Positions 35,609 to 43,152 of a DNA stretch of 47,689 nucleotides are shown here, piece by piece. Under the pieces are notes generated by a model. It had not been told where the DNA came from. It did no database searches and worked only from the letters and a program-made list of their open reading frames with translations. Source of the stretch: VGJW01 sp035286125 (GTDB taxonomy: Bacteria; Cyanobacteriota; Sericytochromatia; S15B-MN24; VGJW01); NCBI GenBank assembly GCA_035286125.1, contig JAYKIS010000046.1:1-47689 (forward strand), given 5' to 3'. The stretch's first letter is position 1; every line of letters begins with the position of its first letter. Made by a program: the position numbers and the translations under genes.

Positions 35609-36300
35609 GACCGGTGGATGACCTTCTCCCTGTCGATGCGGAACTGCGGGCCCCAGGTGCCATCTGGCGCCGCGCGACCGACAGCGATGACCATGACCAC
35701 GCTTGCGGCGCTGCCCAAGCCGAGCATCCGGCGGACGCGCCACGCGTCGAAGCCTTCCATCATGCAGGTGTCATAGCCCTGGGCCGAGATGGCGAGGACG
35801 AAGTTCTCGGCCGCGAGCGCCGCAGACTTGATGGCGACCTCCTGACCGTCGCGACGCGTGTGTGGACCACGCGGCATGGGCCGGAAAAGACCGGGCAGGA
35901 AACTGACCAGCCACTTGAGCGGGGCCAGGACGTTCAGGAAGCCCCAGCGGTAGGTGAACGGCACGAGCTTCTCGTAGTAAATCTGCACGGGACGCGGTGC
36001 CCCGACGCTGCGGACCCAGGCCTGCAGCTCCGGCAGGCTGCGGCGCCACGTGCGCGGATCGGCCACGATGACCATCAGATCGGAGGCCGTGCGCGCGGCA
36101 GATTGGCCGAGGCACAACTCGACCAGCCTGGCCTTGCGTTCGGGCGTGCGGACCCAATGGAAATCCCACGTCTGGGTGTTCGAGGAGTTGGGTGCCAGAA
36201 TGGCGGCATCGAGGGCCTTCTCGATGACCTCCGGGGGCACGGCTTCGGGAAGGAAGCGCCGAATACTGCGACGTGCGCGAACGGCATCGAAGAAGTCCAT
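35605..36300 (-). CDS. Nitroreductase-family flavoprotein
   Basis: 231 residues from ATG 36300 (MDFFDAVRARRSIRRF); ATG 36312 is possible but overlaps a TAGAAT -10-like box. FMN-binding start RARRSIRRFLPEAVPPE, then ILAPNSSNTQTWDFHWV, and later AALAAENFVLAISAQGYDTC and MLGLGSAASVVMVIAVGRA, as in nitroreductase/NfnB relatives. A longer middle insert (about 95-150, with hydrophobic FLNVLAPLKWLVSFLPGLF) differs from classical NfsB. Uses NAD(P)H to reduce nitroaromatics or quinones; true substrate unknown. Confidence 0.88.
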   Translation of the reverse strand: MDFFDAVRARRSIRRFLPEAVPPEVIEKALDAAILAPNSSNTQTWDFHWVRTPERKARLVELCLGQSAARTASDLMVIVADPRTWRRSLPELQAWVRSVGAPRPVQIYYEKLVPFTYRWGFLNVLAPLKWLVSFLPGLFRPMPRGPHTRRDGQEVAIKSAALAAENFVLAISAQGYDTCMMEGFDAWRVRRMLGLGSAASVVMVIAVGRAAPDGTWGPQFRIDREKVIHRS

Positions 36301-36313
36301 GGTGGGTGCCATT

Positions 36314-36892
36314 CTAGCCTGTCGGAGAAGCATGCCCGCTCGTGCCGGTCGTCCCGACCCGGATCGGCACGTAGGTGGCCTGAATCATGCCCCCGGAAAG
36401 GAGTCGATGGCCCGTGCACGTCAGGCTGCTTCGCGACGCGGCGCCGGCGAACAGCGGTATGCCTCGGCCGAGGATGCAGGGGACGAACGTGACGACGATT
36501 TCATCCACGAGGCCGGCATCCATCGCCTGCCGGATGATCTCGCCCCCGTCCAGATAGAGGTCCTTGCCCTCTGCGGCAGCCAGCCCCTGCCGGACCAGGC
36601 TGGCGATCGGACCTGCGACGCCACGGCCCGAGGCGTGGCCGGATGGCAGCGGACGATGCGTGGCCACCAGAACGGGCCTGTCCCCATAGGGCCAGGGTCC
36701 GGCGAAGCCATGGACCGTGTCCCAGGTCTTTCGTCCCATCAGCAGGGCGCCGACTTGCCCGAGGAAGGCCCCGAAGCCCCCGTCGTCCCCCGAAGGATCC
36801 GGTTCGGGCAACCACGAGAGGTCGTCATTCTCGCCTGCGATGAAGCCATCAAGGCTGGTGGCGACGAAGACCCGGGTACGTGCTGTCATCAT
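36314..36892 (-). CDS. RibD C-terminal/dihydrofolate-reductase-like reductase
   Basis: 192 residues; ATG 36892 with AAGG upstream (a second Met follows directly). Matches the YyaP/YwjB-type RibD_C family: TRVFVATSLDGFIAGENDDL, LLMGRKTWDTVHGF, GDRPVLVATHRPLP, LYLDGGEIIRQAMDAGLVDEIVVT and GRGIPLFAG. A standalone NADPH-binding reductase, not full RibD. Leads the operon with nitroreductase and the hydrolase, suggesting a xenobiotic or redox role. Confidence 0.9.
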   Translation of the reverse strand: MMTARTRVFVATSLDGFIAGENDDLSWLPEPDPSGDDGGFGAFLGQVGALLMGRKTWDTVHGFAGPWPYGDRPVLVATHRPLPSGHASGRGVAGPIASLVRQGLAAAEGKDLYLDGGEIIRQAMDAGLVDEIVVTFVPCILGRGIPLFAGAASRSSLTCTGHRLLSGGMIQATYVPIRVGTTGTSGHASPTG

Positions 36893-36967
36893 GGTCGCCT
36901 TACCCCGCCAGGCCCTGACATCGGGCGCGGTACCATGGATAGTGCTGCTGCCCCGAGGAGAAACGCC

Positions 36968-37492
36968 GTGACGCTTCACGAAGCCCTGCTGACCTATTTC
37001 CAGGGCGAGAAGATCGAGGCCCTGGTCTTCATCTTGCCGCTGGGCCTGCTGAGCCTGGTCTTCGGGACCTGGCTGATGCTGGACGGACGCGAAGCCTTCA
37101 TGCGTGGCATGGCTCTCCCCTGCCTGGTCTTCGGGGCGGTGCTCGCCGTGGCGGGGGGAACCGTCGGCTTCCGGACGCCCGCCCAGGTCGAACGGCTCGA
37201 AGCCGCACTCGAGCAGGCGCCTGTGCCGGCCCTCGCCGAGGAGATCCGACGCATGGACAAGGTCAATCGGAACTGGTCCCGCTATGTGGCGGCTTACGTC
37301 TTCATGGCCGTGCTCGGCCTCGGTCTGCGACTCGGGTTCAGGTCCGAGTTCGCGCATGGCGTGGCTGCCGCCATGGTCCTGTTCGCGGGTGTCGGCTTCG
37401 TGATCGATGGCTTTGCGGAGCGTCGGGCGATGGTCTGGACCGAGACGCTTCAGCAGGCCGCCTACGAGGGGCAGGGCGAGGAAGCGGATTAG
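36968..37492 (+). CDS. Membrane protein of unknown function
   Basis: 174 residues from GTG 36968 with a strong GAGGAG upstream. Four hydrophobic helices in two pairs (about 20-38, 48-66, 108-125, 133-152) separated by a charged helix-rich loop (TPAQVERLEAALEQAP ... EEIRRMDKVNRNW). C-terminus acidic and cytoplasmic. Unrecognised. Monocistronic and divergent from the RibD-like operon. Confidence 0.75.
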   Translation: MTLHEALLTYFQGEKIEALVFILPLGLLSLVFGTWLMLDGREAFMRGMALPCLVFGAVLAVAGGTVGFRTPAQVERLEAALEQAPVPALAEEIRRMDKVNRNWSRYVAAYVFMAVLGLGLRLGFRSEFAHGVAAAMVLFAGVGFVIDGFAERRAMVWTETLQQAAYEGQGEEAD

Positions 37493-37578
37493 CCGGGCCG
37501 TGGCCAGGGTCGCAGGCAGGCCTCAGCGGGCGAGCATGGTTGTGCTCAGGGACCTGACGAAGCCGGCCGCGCGTGCGT

Positions 37579-37932
37579 TCACGATTGTCCCCCCGTGGCC
37601 TGGTGCACGCGCACCCTGAGCCAGCGTCGGACGCGCTCCACGGGCAAGGGGAGCGCGTGGGGCAGTTGGACCGCGCCCTTGCTGTGGGGCAGGTCGCCCA
37701 GATCGTCGGCAATGGCGACCATGCCCGTTCCTGTCGGGTAGAAGCCGATGTGTTCGCGGCAAACCGCGAGGTAGACCAAGGGCTTGCCCCCGACTTTCCA
37801 CGCCGGCATGCCGTAGGACTTCGTCAGCAAGGCTTCGGGTGCTTCTTCGCCGATGAGCGCAGCGAGCAAGCGCATGCGTTCCTTGACCTCCGGGGAGGTC
37901 ACGTTCGCGATATGGTCTTCGAGGATGTCCAC
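37579..37932 (-). CDS. DUF1801 family protein (YdhG-like)
   Basis: 117 residues. Conserved family pattern: TSPEVKERMRLLAALIGEEA, then KSYGMPAWKVGGKPLVYLA, HIGFYPTG and a C-terminal LPVERVRRWLRVRVHQ. DUF1801 domains include the Bacillus Fra/YdhG-type frataxin-like iron chaperone, so iron binding is possible but unproven. Small, soluble, cytoplasmic. Divergent from ogt; a possible distant relative of the partial gene at the window's end. Confidence 0.75.
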   Translation of the reverse strand: MDILEDHIANVTSPEVKERMRLLAALIGEEAPEALLTKSYGMPAWKVGGKPLVYLAVCREHIGFYPTGTGMVAIADDLGDLPHSKGAVQLPHALPLPVERVRRWLRVRVHQATGGQS

Positions 37933-37981
37933 GAAACCAGCCTACCCTTTCGGTCGTCTCCTCGCCGGAGGCGGAGAGGGC

Positions 37982-38428
37982 GTGGTGCGTCACGGCGGCG
38001 TGGTCCTGCGGTTGGTCTGGACCGGGGATGTGCTGCTCGGGATTTCAATCGAGACGGAAGATGGCCCGGTCCGGGAAGACCCTCGCGCCTCGGCCATCTG
38101 GCAGATGGTAAGCGGCGTGGGGAACGGTCCGGGAACCCTCGGGGCGTGGCTCTCGCCTGCCGGGACGCCATTTCGGGCCATCGTTCGCAACACGCTTCTG
38201 CAGATTCCGGAGGGCACCGTCACCACCTATGGCGAACTGGCTGCGCGCATCGGTCGTCCCGGGGCCTGCCGGGCCGTGGCCTCGGCGGTCGCGGCCAATC
38301 CCTTCGCGGTTCTGGTGCCATGTCACAGGGTGGTGCGGGCAGACGGGACGTCCGGTGGCTACAGGTGGGGTGTGGCGGCGAAGCGGCTGTTGCTGGCGGG
38401 TGAAGGTGTCAGCCTTTGGCGCGGCTGA
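37982..38428 (+). CDS. ogt: Methylated-DNA-[protein]-cysteine S-methyltransferase
   Basis: 148 residues from GTG 37982, with GGAGAGGG just upstream; ATG 37925 would overlap the divergent gene. Removes methyl groups from O6-methylguanine onto its own Cys. The C-terminal domain is complete: IPEGTVTTYGELAARIGRPGA (helix-turn-helix with Arg finger nearby), AVASAVAANPFAVLVPCHRVV (active-site PCHR) and GTSGGYRWGVAAKRLLL. The N-terminal domain is short. Ends 20 bases into the convergent alkD gene. Confidence 0.92.
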   Translation: MVRHGGVVLRLVWTGDVLLGISIETEDGPVREDPRASAIWQMVSGVGNGPGTLGAWLSPAGTPFRAIVRNTLLQIPEGTVTTYGELAARIGRPGACRAVASAVAANPFAVLVPCHRVVRADGTSGGYRWGVAAKRLLLAGEGVSLWRG

Positions 38429-39155
38429 GCAGGTTTTGGCTCACCTCCGGCGGCATGGCCTCCGTCGCGTAGCGCAGGCCTTCCCTGGTCAGGCGGCCGT
38501 CGTGGGTGTTCAGAAATGAGATGACCGGTTGGAGCTCGGCCTTGGCCAGTTCCCGCAGCAGCCACCCCGCGCCGGTATGGATGAATCGGTCCTGCCAGGT
38601 GAGGGCACGGTCGCACGTCTCCAGCATCTGTGCCGTGAAGCCTTGGAAGTTCTTGTCCCCTCGGGCGGCCAGCTTGATGAAGCTGACGAGCGCGGCGCGG
38701 ACGCGCCACGGGCCCGGGGCCTCGACCCAGCCGGACAGGATGCGACTGGCCTCCGGATCCGGCAGGCCGCGCGCGGCTACCTTGCCGAGGACCTTCAGGC
38801 ACAGCCAGTCGCAAGTGCTCCAATCGGCCACGTGGCCGCTGTCGAAGGCCTGCGCCAGCATGGGGAGATGGCCGGGTGTGACAGCATCGCCCGCAATCTC
38901 GTCCAGCAAGAGGATGCCGGCCAGCTTGTCCTCGCCGTGGGGCAAGGCGAGCAACGCCATCGCCAGCGGGAAGGGTTCGGGACAACGGGCTTCGGTACGC
39001 CACCAGGCGTGGACCGCGCGCCGGATGTCGCGCATGGCAACGCCCCTGTAGGGCAGTGCACCCTTCATGTAGCGATTCCAGAAGGTATGGCTGCGATCCG
39101 TGCGGGCGGCCTCGAGGCGGGCCTGCAGGCTGAAGATGGCGGCGGGCTCGCGCAT
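38409..39155 (-). CDS. alkD: DNA alkylation repair protein AlkD-like (HEAT-repeat glycosylase)
   Basis: 248 residues. All-helical HEAT-like fold with the AlkD pattern: RYMKGALPYRGVAMRDIRRAV, EARCPEPFPLAMALLALP, ADWSTCDWLCLKVLGKVAA (active-site Trp/Asp region), ILSGWVEAPGPWRVRAALVSF and IHTGAGWLLRELAKAE. AlkD-type enzymes excise bulky 3-methyl and 7-methyl purines without base flipping. Its convergent partner is ogt, the other arm of alkylation repair. Divergent from the SDR gene. Confidence 0.9.
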   Translation of the reverse strand: MREPAAIFSLQARLEAARTDRSHTFWNRYMKGALPYRGVAMRDIRRAVHAWWRTEARCPEPFPLAMALLALPHGEDKLAGILLLDEIAGDAVTPGHLPMLAQAFDSGHVADWSTCDWLCLKVLGKVAARGLPDPEASRILSGWVEAPGPWRVRAALVSFIKLAARGDKNFQGFTAQMLETCDRALTWQDRFIHTGAGWLLRELAKAELQPVISFLNTHDGRLTREGLRYATEAMPPEVSQNLLSRAKG

Positions 39156-39211
39156 GGGACCACCATACCCCGGGTTGGTGGCCAGCCCGTCGGGCGTGGT
39201 TTCATGGCGGC

Positions 39212-40189
39212 ATGCCCAAGCCCCTGATGTGTCCCGAAGCCCTTTTGCAGACTGACCTGTCCGGTCGCGTCTACGTCGTCACGGGAGGCAACTCCGGCAT
39301 CGGCCGGGTGACGGTCGCCCAGTTGGCGCGGCAAGGGGCGCATGTCGTCCTCGCATGTCGCCGGCCGGCCGAGGGCGAGCGCGTGCGTGCCGAGCTCGTG
39401 GGCGAAGGCCTGCGCGGTACCATCGAGGTCGCCACGCTGGACCTTGCCAGCCTCGAGAGCGTTCGTACCTTTGCTGCCGGTGTCCGGGAGCGCCACGACC
39501 GGGTGCATGGCCTCGTCAACAACGCCGGCGTCATGAACACGCCGCAGGGGCGCACCCAGGACGGCTTCGAGACGCAGTTCGGCACCAATCACCTGGGGCA
39601 CTTCCTGCTCACCGAGGAATTGCTGCCGTGCATCCGGGCCGCGGCTCCGTCCCGCATCGTCAATGTCTCAAGCTGCTACCACGACAAGGCCCAGGGGCGG
39701 CCCGGCCGGATAGACCTCGAGGACCCGAACTTTGCGCGGCGGCCCTACGACGGCTGGGCGGCCTACGCCCAGTCCAAGCTGGCCAACCTGCTGCACGCGA
39801 GGCATCTGGCACGCCGGCTGGAAGGTACCGGCATCACGGCCGTCAGTGTCCATCCCGGCTGGGTCCGCACGGCGCTCGTCAAGTCGTTTGCCCCGGTATG
39901 GTTCCAGGATGTGCTTTTCCGGCCGCTGCTGCGCATGGCGGGCATGATCGAGCCGTGGGAAGGCACTCAGGTCACGCTGTATGCCCTGCTCGCGCCCGAG
40001 GTCGAGGCGCATCCGGGCGCGTTCTTCAGCCAGATCGGGATGTACCGGGATGCCCGTGCCAACGCCGGGGGGCTACCGTTGCATTCGCCCAATCCCGAGG
40101 CACACGACGATGCGATTGCCGAGCGCCTGGATGCGTTGAGCCGGCAGTGGGTCGGGTTGGCTGCCGTGGTGCCGACACCCGCCATCTGA
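39212..40189 (+). CDS. Short-chain dehydrogenase/reductase (retinol-dehydrogenase-like)
   Basis: 325 residues. Classical SDR: cofactor motif TGGNSGIG (about 25-32), Arg in ACRRPAEGE suggesting NADP(H) preference, DLASLESV, NNAGVMNT, catalytic Ser in VNVSSCYHD, YxxxK as YAQSK, and HPGWVRT. Resembles retinol dehydrogenase 11-14/WW-domain oxidoreductase types in layout, including the Cys pair-free C-terminus. Substrate unknown. Monocistronic. Confidence 0.9.
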   Translation: MPKPLMCPEALLQTDLSGRVYVVTGGNSGIGRVTVAQLARQGAHVVLACRRPAEGERVRAELVGEGLRGTIEVATLDLASLESVRTFAAGVRERHDRVHGLVNNAGVMNTPQGRTQDGFETQFGTNHLGHFLLTEELLPCIRAAAPSRIVNVSSCYHDKAQGRPGRIDLEDPNFARRPYDGWAAYAQSKLANLLHARHLARRLEGTGITAVSVHPGWVRTALVKSFAPVWFQDVLFRPLLRMAGMIEPWEGTQVTLYALLAPEVEAHPGAFFSQIGMYRDARANAGGLPLHSPNPEAHDDAIAERLDALSRQWVGLAAVVPTPAI

Positions 40190-40216
40190 AGGTACAGGGG
40201 CTGCGCCGGACGGGAT

Positions 40217-40606
40217 TCAGCCCAGCAGCGCCCAAAGCCCCCACGCCATCTGCGCCAGCCACAAGGCGTAAACAACGGGAATCCCCGCTCCGAAGGCCGG
40301 GCCCCGCCCCCCGACCATGAGCACGACGACCATCAGGGCGTAGACGCCGGTCGTGCCGGCGACGACGTCGTGTTGGACAGCGTCGGGCCACGAGGCAGCC
40401 CGAACCATCAGATAACCCAGACAGAGGTTGCAGGCACCGGCCCAGGCCAGCCATAGCCTGCCGAGCGGGGGGTGTTGCCAGGGGTTTGCCAGGATGCGGG
40501 TCCAGGCGTGCAGCAAGGTGTTGGCGACGGCTGGATGCAGCATGGCCAGCAGGAAGAGTGAGCCCAGCAGGTTGTACCAGCCGATGATTTCGAGGAAGGC
40601 CGACAC
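40217..40606 (-). CDS. Small multi-helix membrane protein
   Basis: 129 residues from GTG 40606, one base after the upstream stop. Four hydrophobic segments (IIGWYNLLGSLFLLAML; LWLAWAGACNLCLGYLM; VAGTTGVYALMVVVLMV; IPVVYALWLAQMAWGLWALLG). Unrecognised, similar in size to small DUF4345/DoxX-type proteins. Last gene of the DoxX operon. Confidence 0.7.
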   Translation of the reverse strand: MSAFLEIIGWYNLLGSLFLLAMLHPAVANTLLHAWTRILANPWQHPPLGRLWLAWAGACNLCLGYLMVRAASWPDAVQHDVVAGTTGVYALMVVVLMVGGRGPAFGAGIPVVYALWLAQMAWGLWALLG

Positions 40607-40607
40607 G

Positions 40608-41276
40608 TCAGGATGCCCCGCTGATCTGGGGCGTGCGTCCGTGCCAGTCGGGTAACGGCCAATGCGGGACCTCCAGCGCGTCCAGCATCCATCGGGCAAC
40701 GTCGGCACGGGCAATGGCGTCCCCCATTCCGAAGGCATCGACCACGCGGATCGCGCCGGATGCTGGCCCCTCGCGCAGGCGGGTCGGTCGCGGCGCCAGC
40801 CAGTCAAGGCCGCTGGCCGCGTAGACCGCCTCCATCCTCACGAGGTCCCGGTATGCTGTCCCGATCATCGTGGTTGCCAGGAAGAACCGCATGAGCGCGT
40901 TCAGGCCACTTCGACTCTCGCCGACGCCTGCAGCACTGACGGCAACGATACGTCTGGTGCCCGCACGTTGCATGGCTGCCACGATCTGGCTTGCCGTACG
41001 GGAGGTCAGGTCGGGCGGCGACAGGCTGCGTGACCAGGGATTGGCAGGGTTGCGACGTTGCATGCCGATGCAGGACAGCACCGCGTCGGCCCCGTCCATG
41101 GCATCGTCGAGGACAGCCGGATCGTCGAGCGTTCCGCGGACCACGCGCCAGCCTTCGGGTTCCGGGGCAGACGTCGAGGGCCGAACCAGCACCGTACCTG
41201 AGTACCCGCGCACCAGGGCCTGACTGGCGAGATGCCGCCCGACCCCTCCAGTGGCACCGATCAGTAGCAGGCGCAC
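40608..41276 (-). CDS. NAD(P)-binding Rossmann (atypical SDR/NmrA-like) protein
   Basis: 222 residues from GTG 41276, 7 bases after the DoxX stop. RLLLIGATGGVGRHLASQA is the NAD(P) motif with the GxxGxxG form of atypical SDRs; then VLVRPSTSAPE, VVRGTLDDPAVLDDAMDGADAV, AGTRRIVAVSAAGVG and YAASGLDWLAPRPTRL. No YxxxK catalytic pair is evident, typical of NmrA/SDR_a5 proteins that act as redox sensors or reductases. Confidence 0.85.
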   Translation of the reverse strand: MRLLLIGATGGVGRHLASQALVRGYSGTVLVRPSTSAPEPEGWRVVRGTLDDPAVLDDAMDGADAVLSCIGMQRRNPANPWSRSLSPPDLTSRTASQIVAAMQRAGTRRIVAVSAAGVGESRSGLNALMRFFLATTMIGTAYRDLVRMEAVYAASGLDWLAPRPTRLREGPASGAIRVVDAFGMGDAIARADVARWMLDALEVPHWPLPDWHGRTPQISGAS

Positions 41277-41283
41277 GGTCGCT

Positions 41284-41682
41284 TCAGGCGGCTGTCGGGG
41301 CGGGCACGGCCGAGAGCTTGCGGTTGTCGGGGCGCAGCCACCAGCTGGCCAGCACCACGGCCACGATGACGACGGGGGCCACGGCCTTGGCCGGCGGATC
41401 ATCGGCCAGCACATGGCTGGCGACGGCACCCGACATGGCGAAAAATACGCCGGCGTAGGCCCATTCCTTGAGCCGGAGCAGGCCGGGAGCTCCGATTGCC
41501 GCGGCGGCCAGCACCTTCCATGTACCAAGGATGACGGGAAAGTAGGCAGGGTATCCAAGTGCCGCCAGCGCCTCGACCACCTGCGGCGCCCGCGTCAGGT
41601 TGCCGAAACCGGATCCGGCCAGCATCAGGCAGGCGAGGGCGGTGGTGATCCAGTAGATGACGTTGCGGGCCTTGGGGGACAA
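41284..41682 (-). CDS. DoxX-family membrane protein
   Basis: 132 residues, TTG start with AAGGAG upstream. Four membrane helices with the DoxX-like order: YWITTALACLMLAGSGFGNL, VVEALAALGYPAYFPVILGTWKVLAAAAI, WAYAGVFFAMSGAVASHVLA, APVVIVAVVLASWWL. Related proteins take part in thiosulfate or redox metabolism, but most are uncharacterised. First gene of a three-gene operon. Confidence 0.85.
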   Translation of the reverse strand: MSPKARNVIYWITTALACLMLAGSGFGNLTRAPQVVEALAALGYPAYFPVILGTWKVLAAAAIGAPGLLRLKEWAYAGVFFAMSGAVASHVLADDPPAKAVAPVVIVAVVLASWWLRPDNRKLSAVPAPTAA

Positions 41683-41751
41683 GTGGAGTGCTCCTTAGTG
41701 TGACGGTTGAACTTCGCGTGTTCGTCCGGTCCGGTGGGTGGATTGACGCAC

Positions 41752-41803
41752 GGTTGACACATGGCTGGGCAGGTGTCAACCTTGCAGCCAGTTTGCAACT
41801 GGC
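41752..41803. promoter_or_regulatory. Two tandem palindromes upstream of the NHL lipoprotein
   Basis: GGTTGACAC and GTGTCAACC (41752-41760 and 41773-41781) form a 9-12-9 inverted repeat; GCCAGTT-TGC-AACTGGC (41787-41803) is a perfect 7-3-7 palindrome 6 bases further on. They sit in the 165-base gap between divergent genes, 20-70 bases before a TACATT -10-like box (41823-41828). Likely operators for a dimeric regulator. Confidence 0.45.
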
Positions 41804-41847
41804 CAACCTGATCCAGCGTGCTTACATTGTCCACTGCTAGGAGCGAC

Positions 41848-43059
41848 ATGATGTACCGTAACTCTTTCCTCGCGAGCTATCTGGCTCGTGGCGCAGCCCC
41901 GGCGATGCTGGCCGTGACCCTGTCCGTCGTCGCCTGTGCCCCAGCGACCACGATCGCATCCTCGCCTTCGCAGACTCCGGCACCAACGGCCTCGCCGACG
42001 CCGACCGCATCTTCGGCTTCGCCGACGCCGACCGCATCTTCGGCTTCGCCGACTCCGACCGCATCTTCGGCTTCGCCGACTCCGGCACCGACGGCCTCGC
42101 CGACTCCGGCACCGACGGCCTCGCCGACTCAGATGCCGACCGCGACGCCAGCCCCGACGCCTGCGCCCACATTGGCCCCGCCCAGTACGTTGATTGCATT
42201 CGACCCAATGCAAGGTGAGCTCGCGGAGGGCATCACCTTGGACAAGGATGGCCAGAATGCCTATCTGGCCACTGCGGCGGGCCAGATCCTGAAAGTCTCG
42301 CTGGCGACTAAGACCAAGACTGTGTTCGGCAGCCTGCCCGGTACCATCCCATCAGATCAGAGCGTGTTCGTGCTGGGCTTGGCGTTCGACTCGGCCAGCA
42401 ACCTGTACATCGCCGTAACCTCATTCGGGCCCAACTACCAGACCGGCATCTACAAGCTCGGCACCGCCGGCGGGGAGGCGACCAGGCTTGCCTCGCTCAA
42501 TGGCTTCGTGAACGGTATCGCCGTGGGTTCCGATGACACTCTCTACGTGACCGACTCCGGCAACGGCAAGATCCTCAAGGTGACCGGGGCGGGTGTCGTG
42601 ACGGACTGGGTTGCCGACGTTGCCTTGACGGGCGGCGCTTCCGTTTCCGCTTGTGACAGCGGGTTCGGTATCGGGGCAAACGGGATTGCCCTGACGGCAG
42701 ACGCGGCCTATGTGACGAACTCGGACAGGGCCAGCCTCGTCAAGGTCGTTCGCAAGTCGGATGGAACGGCGGGCGCGGTCTCGGTTGTCAAGGATACGGA
42801 CTGTGCCACCTTCAACGGGGCTGACGGCCTTGCCGTGGGTCCCGATGGGAGCTTCTATATTGCAGCCAACCAACAGGACGCCATCCTGCGCTACAACCCG
42901 GCGGACCAGAAGTTGACGACGGTTGCGAGTGGCTCCTTGTTCGCGTTCCCGTCCAGCATTGTCTATAATGATGCGGACGGTGCCCTCTATGTGGCAAACG
43001 CCGCATTCGGTGAAAAGAAGACGCCGGGCGTCGTCAAGATTCCTGTCGCGATCAAGTAG
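41848..43059 (+). CDS. NHL/SMP-30-like beta-propeller lipoprotein with Ser/Pro/Thr stalk
   Basis: 403 residues from ATG 41848 with AGGAG upstream (a second Met follows). Lipoprotein signal (AMLAVTLSVVAC), then about 75 residues of repeated Thr-Ala-Ser-Pro stalk, then a six-bladed propeller of NHL/SMP-30 type: ITLDKDGQNAYLATAAGQIL, LAFDSASNLYIAV, VNGIAVGSDDTLYVTDSGNGKI, IALTADAAYVTNSD, LAVGPDGSFYIAANQ, IVYNDADGALYVANAAFG. The GNGKILKV pattern is common in NHL blades. It probably binds or hydrolyses a ligand at the cell surface. Codon third positions are less GC-biased than neighbours. Confidence 0.85.
   Translation: MMYRNSFLASYLARGAAPAMLAVTLSVVACAPATTIASSPSQTPAPTASPTPTASSASPTPTASSASPTPTASSASPTPAPTASPTPAPTASPTQMPTATPAPTPAPTLAPPSTLIAFDPMQGELAEGITLDKDGQNAYLATAAGQILKVSLATKTKTVFGSLPGTIPSDQSVFVLGLAFDSASNLYIAVTSFGPNYQTGIYKLGTAGGEATRLASLNGFVNGIAVGSDDTLYVTDSGNGKILKVTGAGVVTDWVADVALTGGASVSACDSGFGIGANGIALTADAAYVTNSDRASLVKVVRKSDGTAGAVSVVKDTDCATFNGADGLAVGPDGSFYIAANQQDAILRYNPADQKLTTVASGSLFAFPSSIVYNDADGALYVANAAFGEKKTPGVVKIPVAIK
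42007..42135 (+). repeat. Tandem coding repeat for the lipoprotein stalk
   Basis: Three 27-base units (42007, 42034, 42061; Ala-Ser-Ser-Ala-Ser-Pro-Thr-Pro-Thr) followed by two 24-base units. Unit lengths are multiples of 3, so copy number change would alter stalk length without frameshift. Confidence 0.9.
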
Positions 43060-43072
43060 AACCGGGCAGATG

Positions 43073-43102
43073 GGGCGGGCATCCTCGCGAGGGTGTCCGC
43101 CC
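43073..43102 (+). terminator. Rho-independent-like terminator of the NHL lipoprotein gene
   Basis: GGGCGGGCATCCTCG pairs with CGAGGGTGTCCGCCC (43088-43102), allowing one G-U pair and one mismatch, followed by CTTCTTGCG. It lies between convergent genes. Confidence 0.65.
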
Positions 43103-43152
43103 TTCTTGCGTCTGGCGAGACGATTCGGGAATGATCCGGTCCGAACATTCGG

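Noticed and set aside
37493..37578. Extra small gene in the 86-base gap between the membrane protein and DUF1801 genes
   Set aside because: Open frames there are extensions of neighbouring shadows with no ribosome-binding site.
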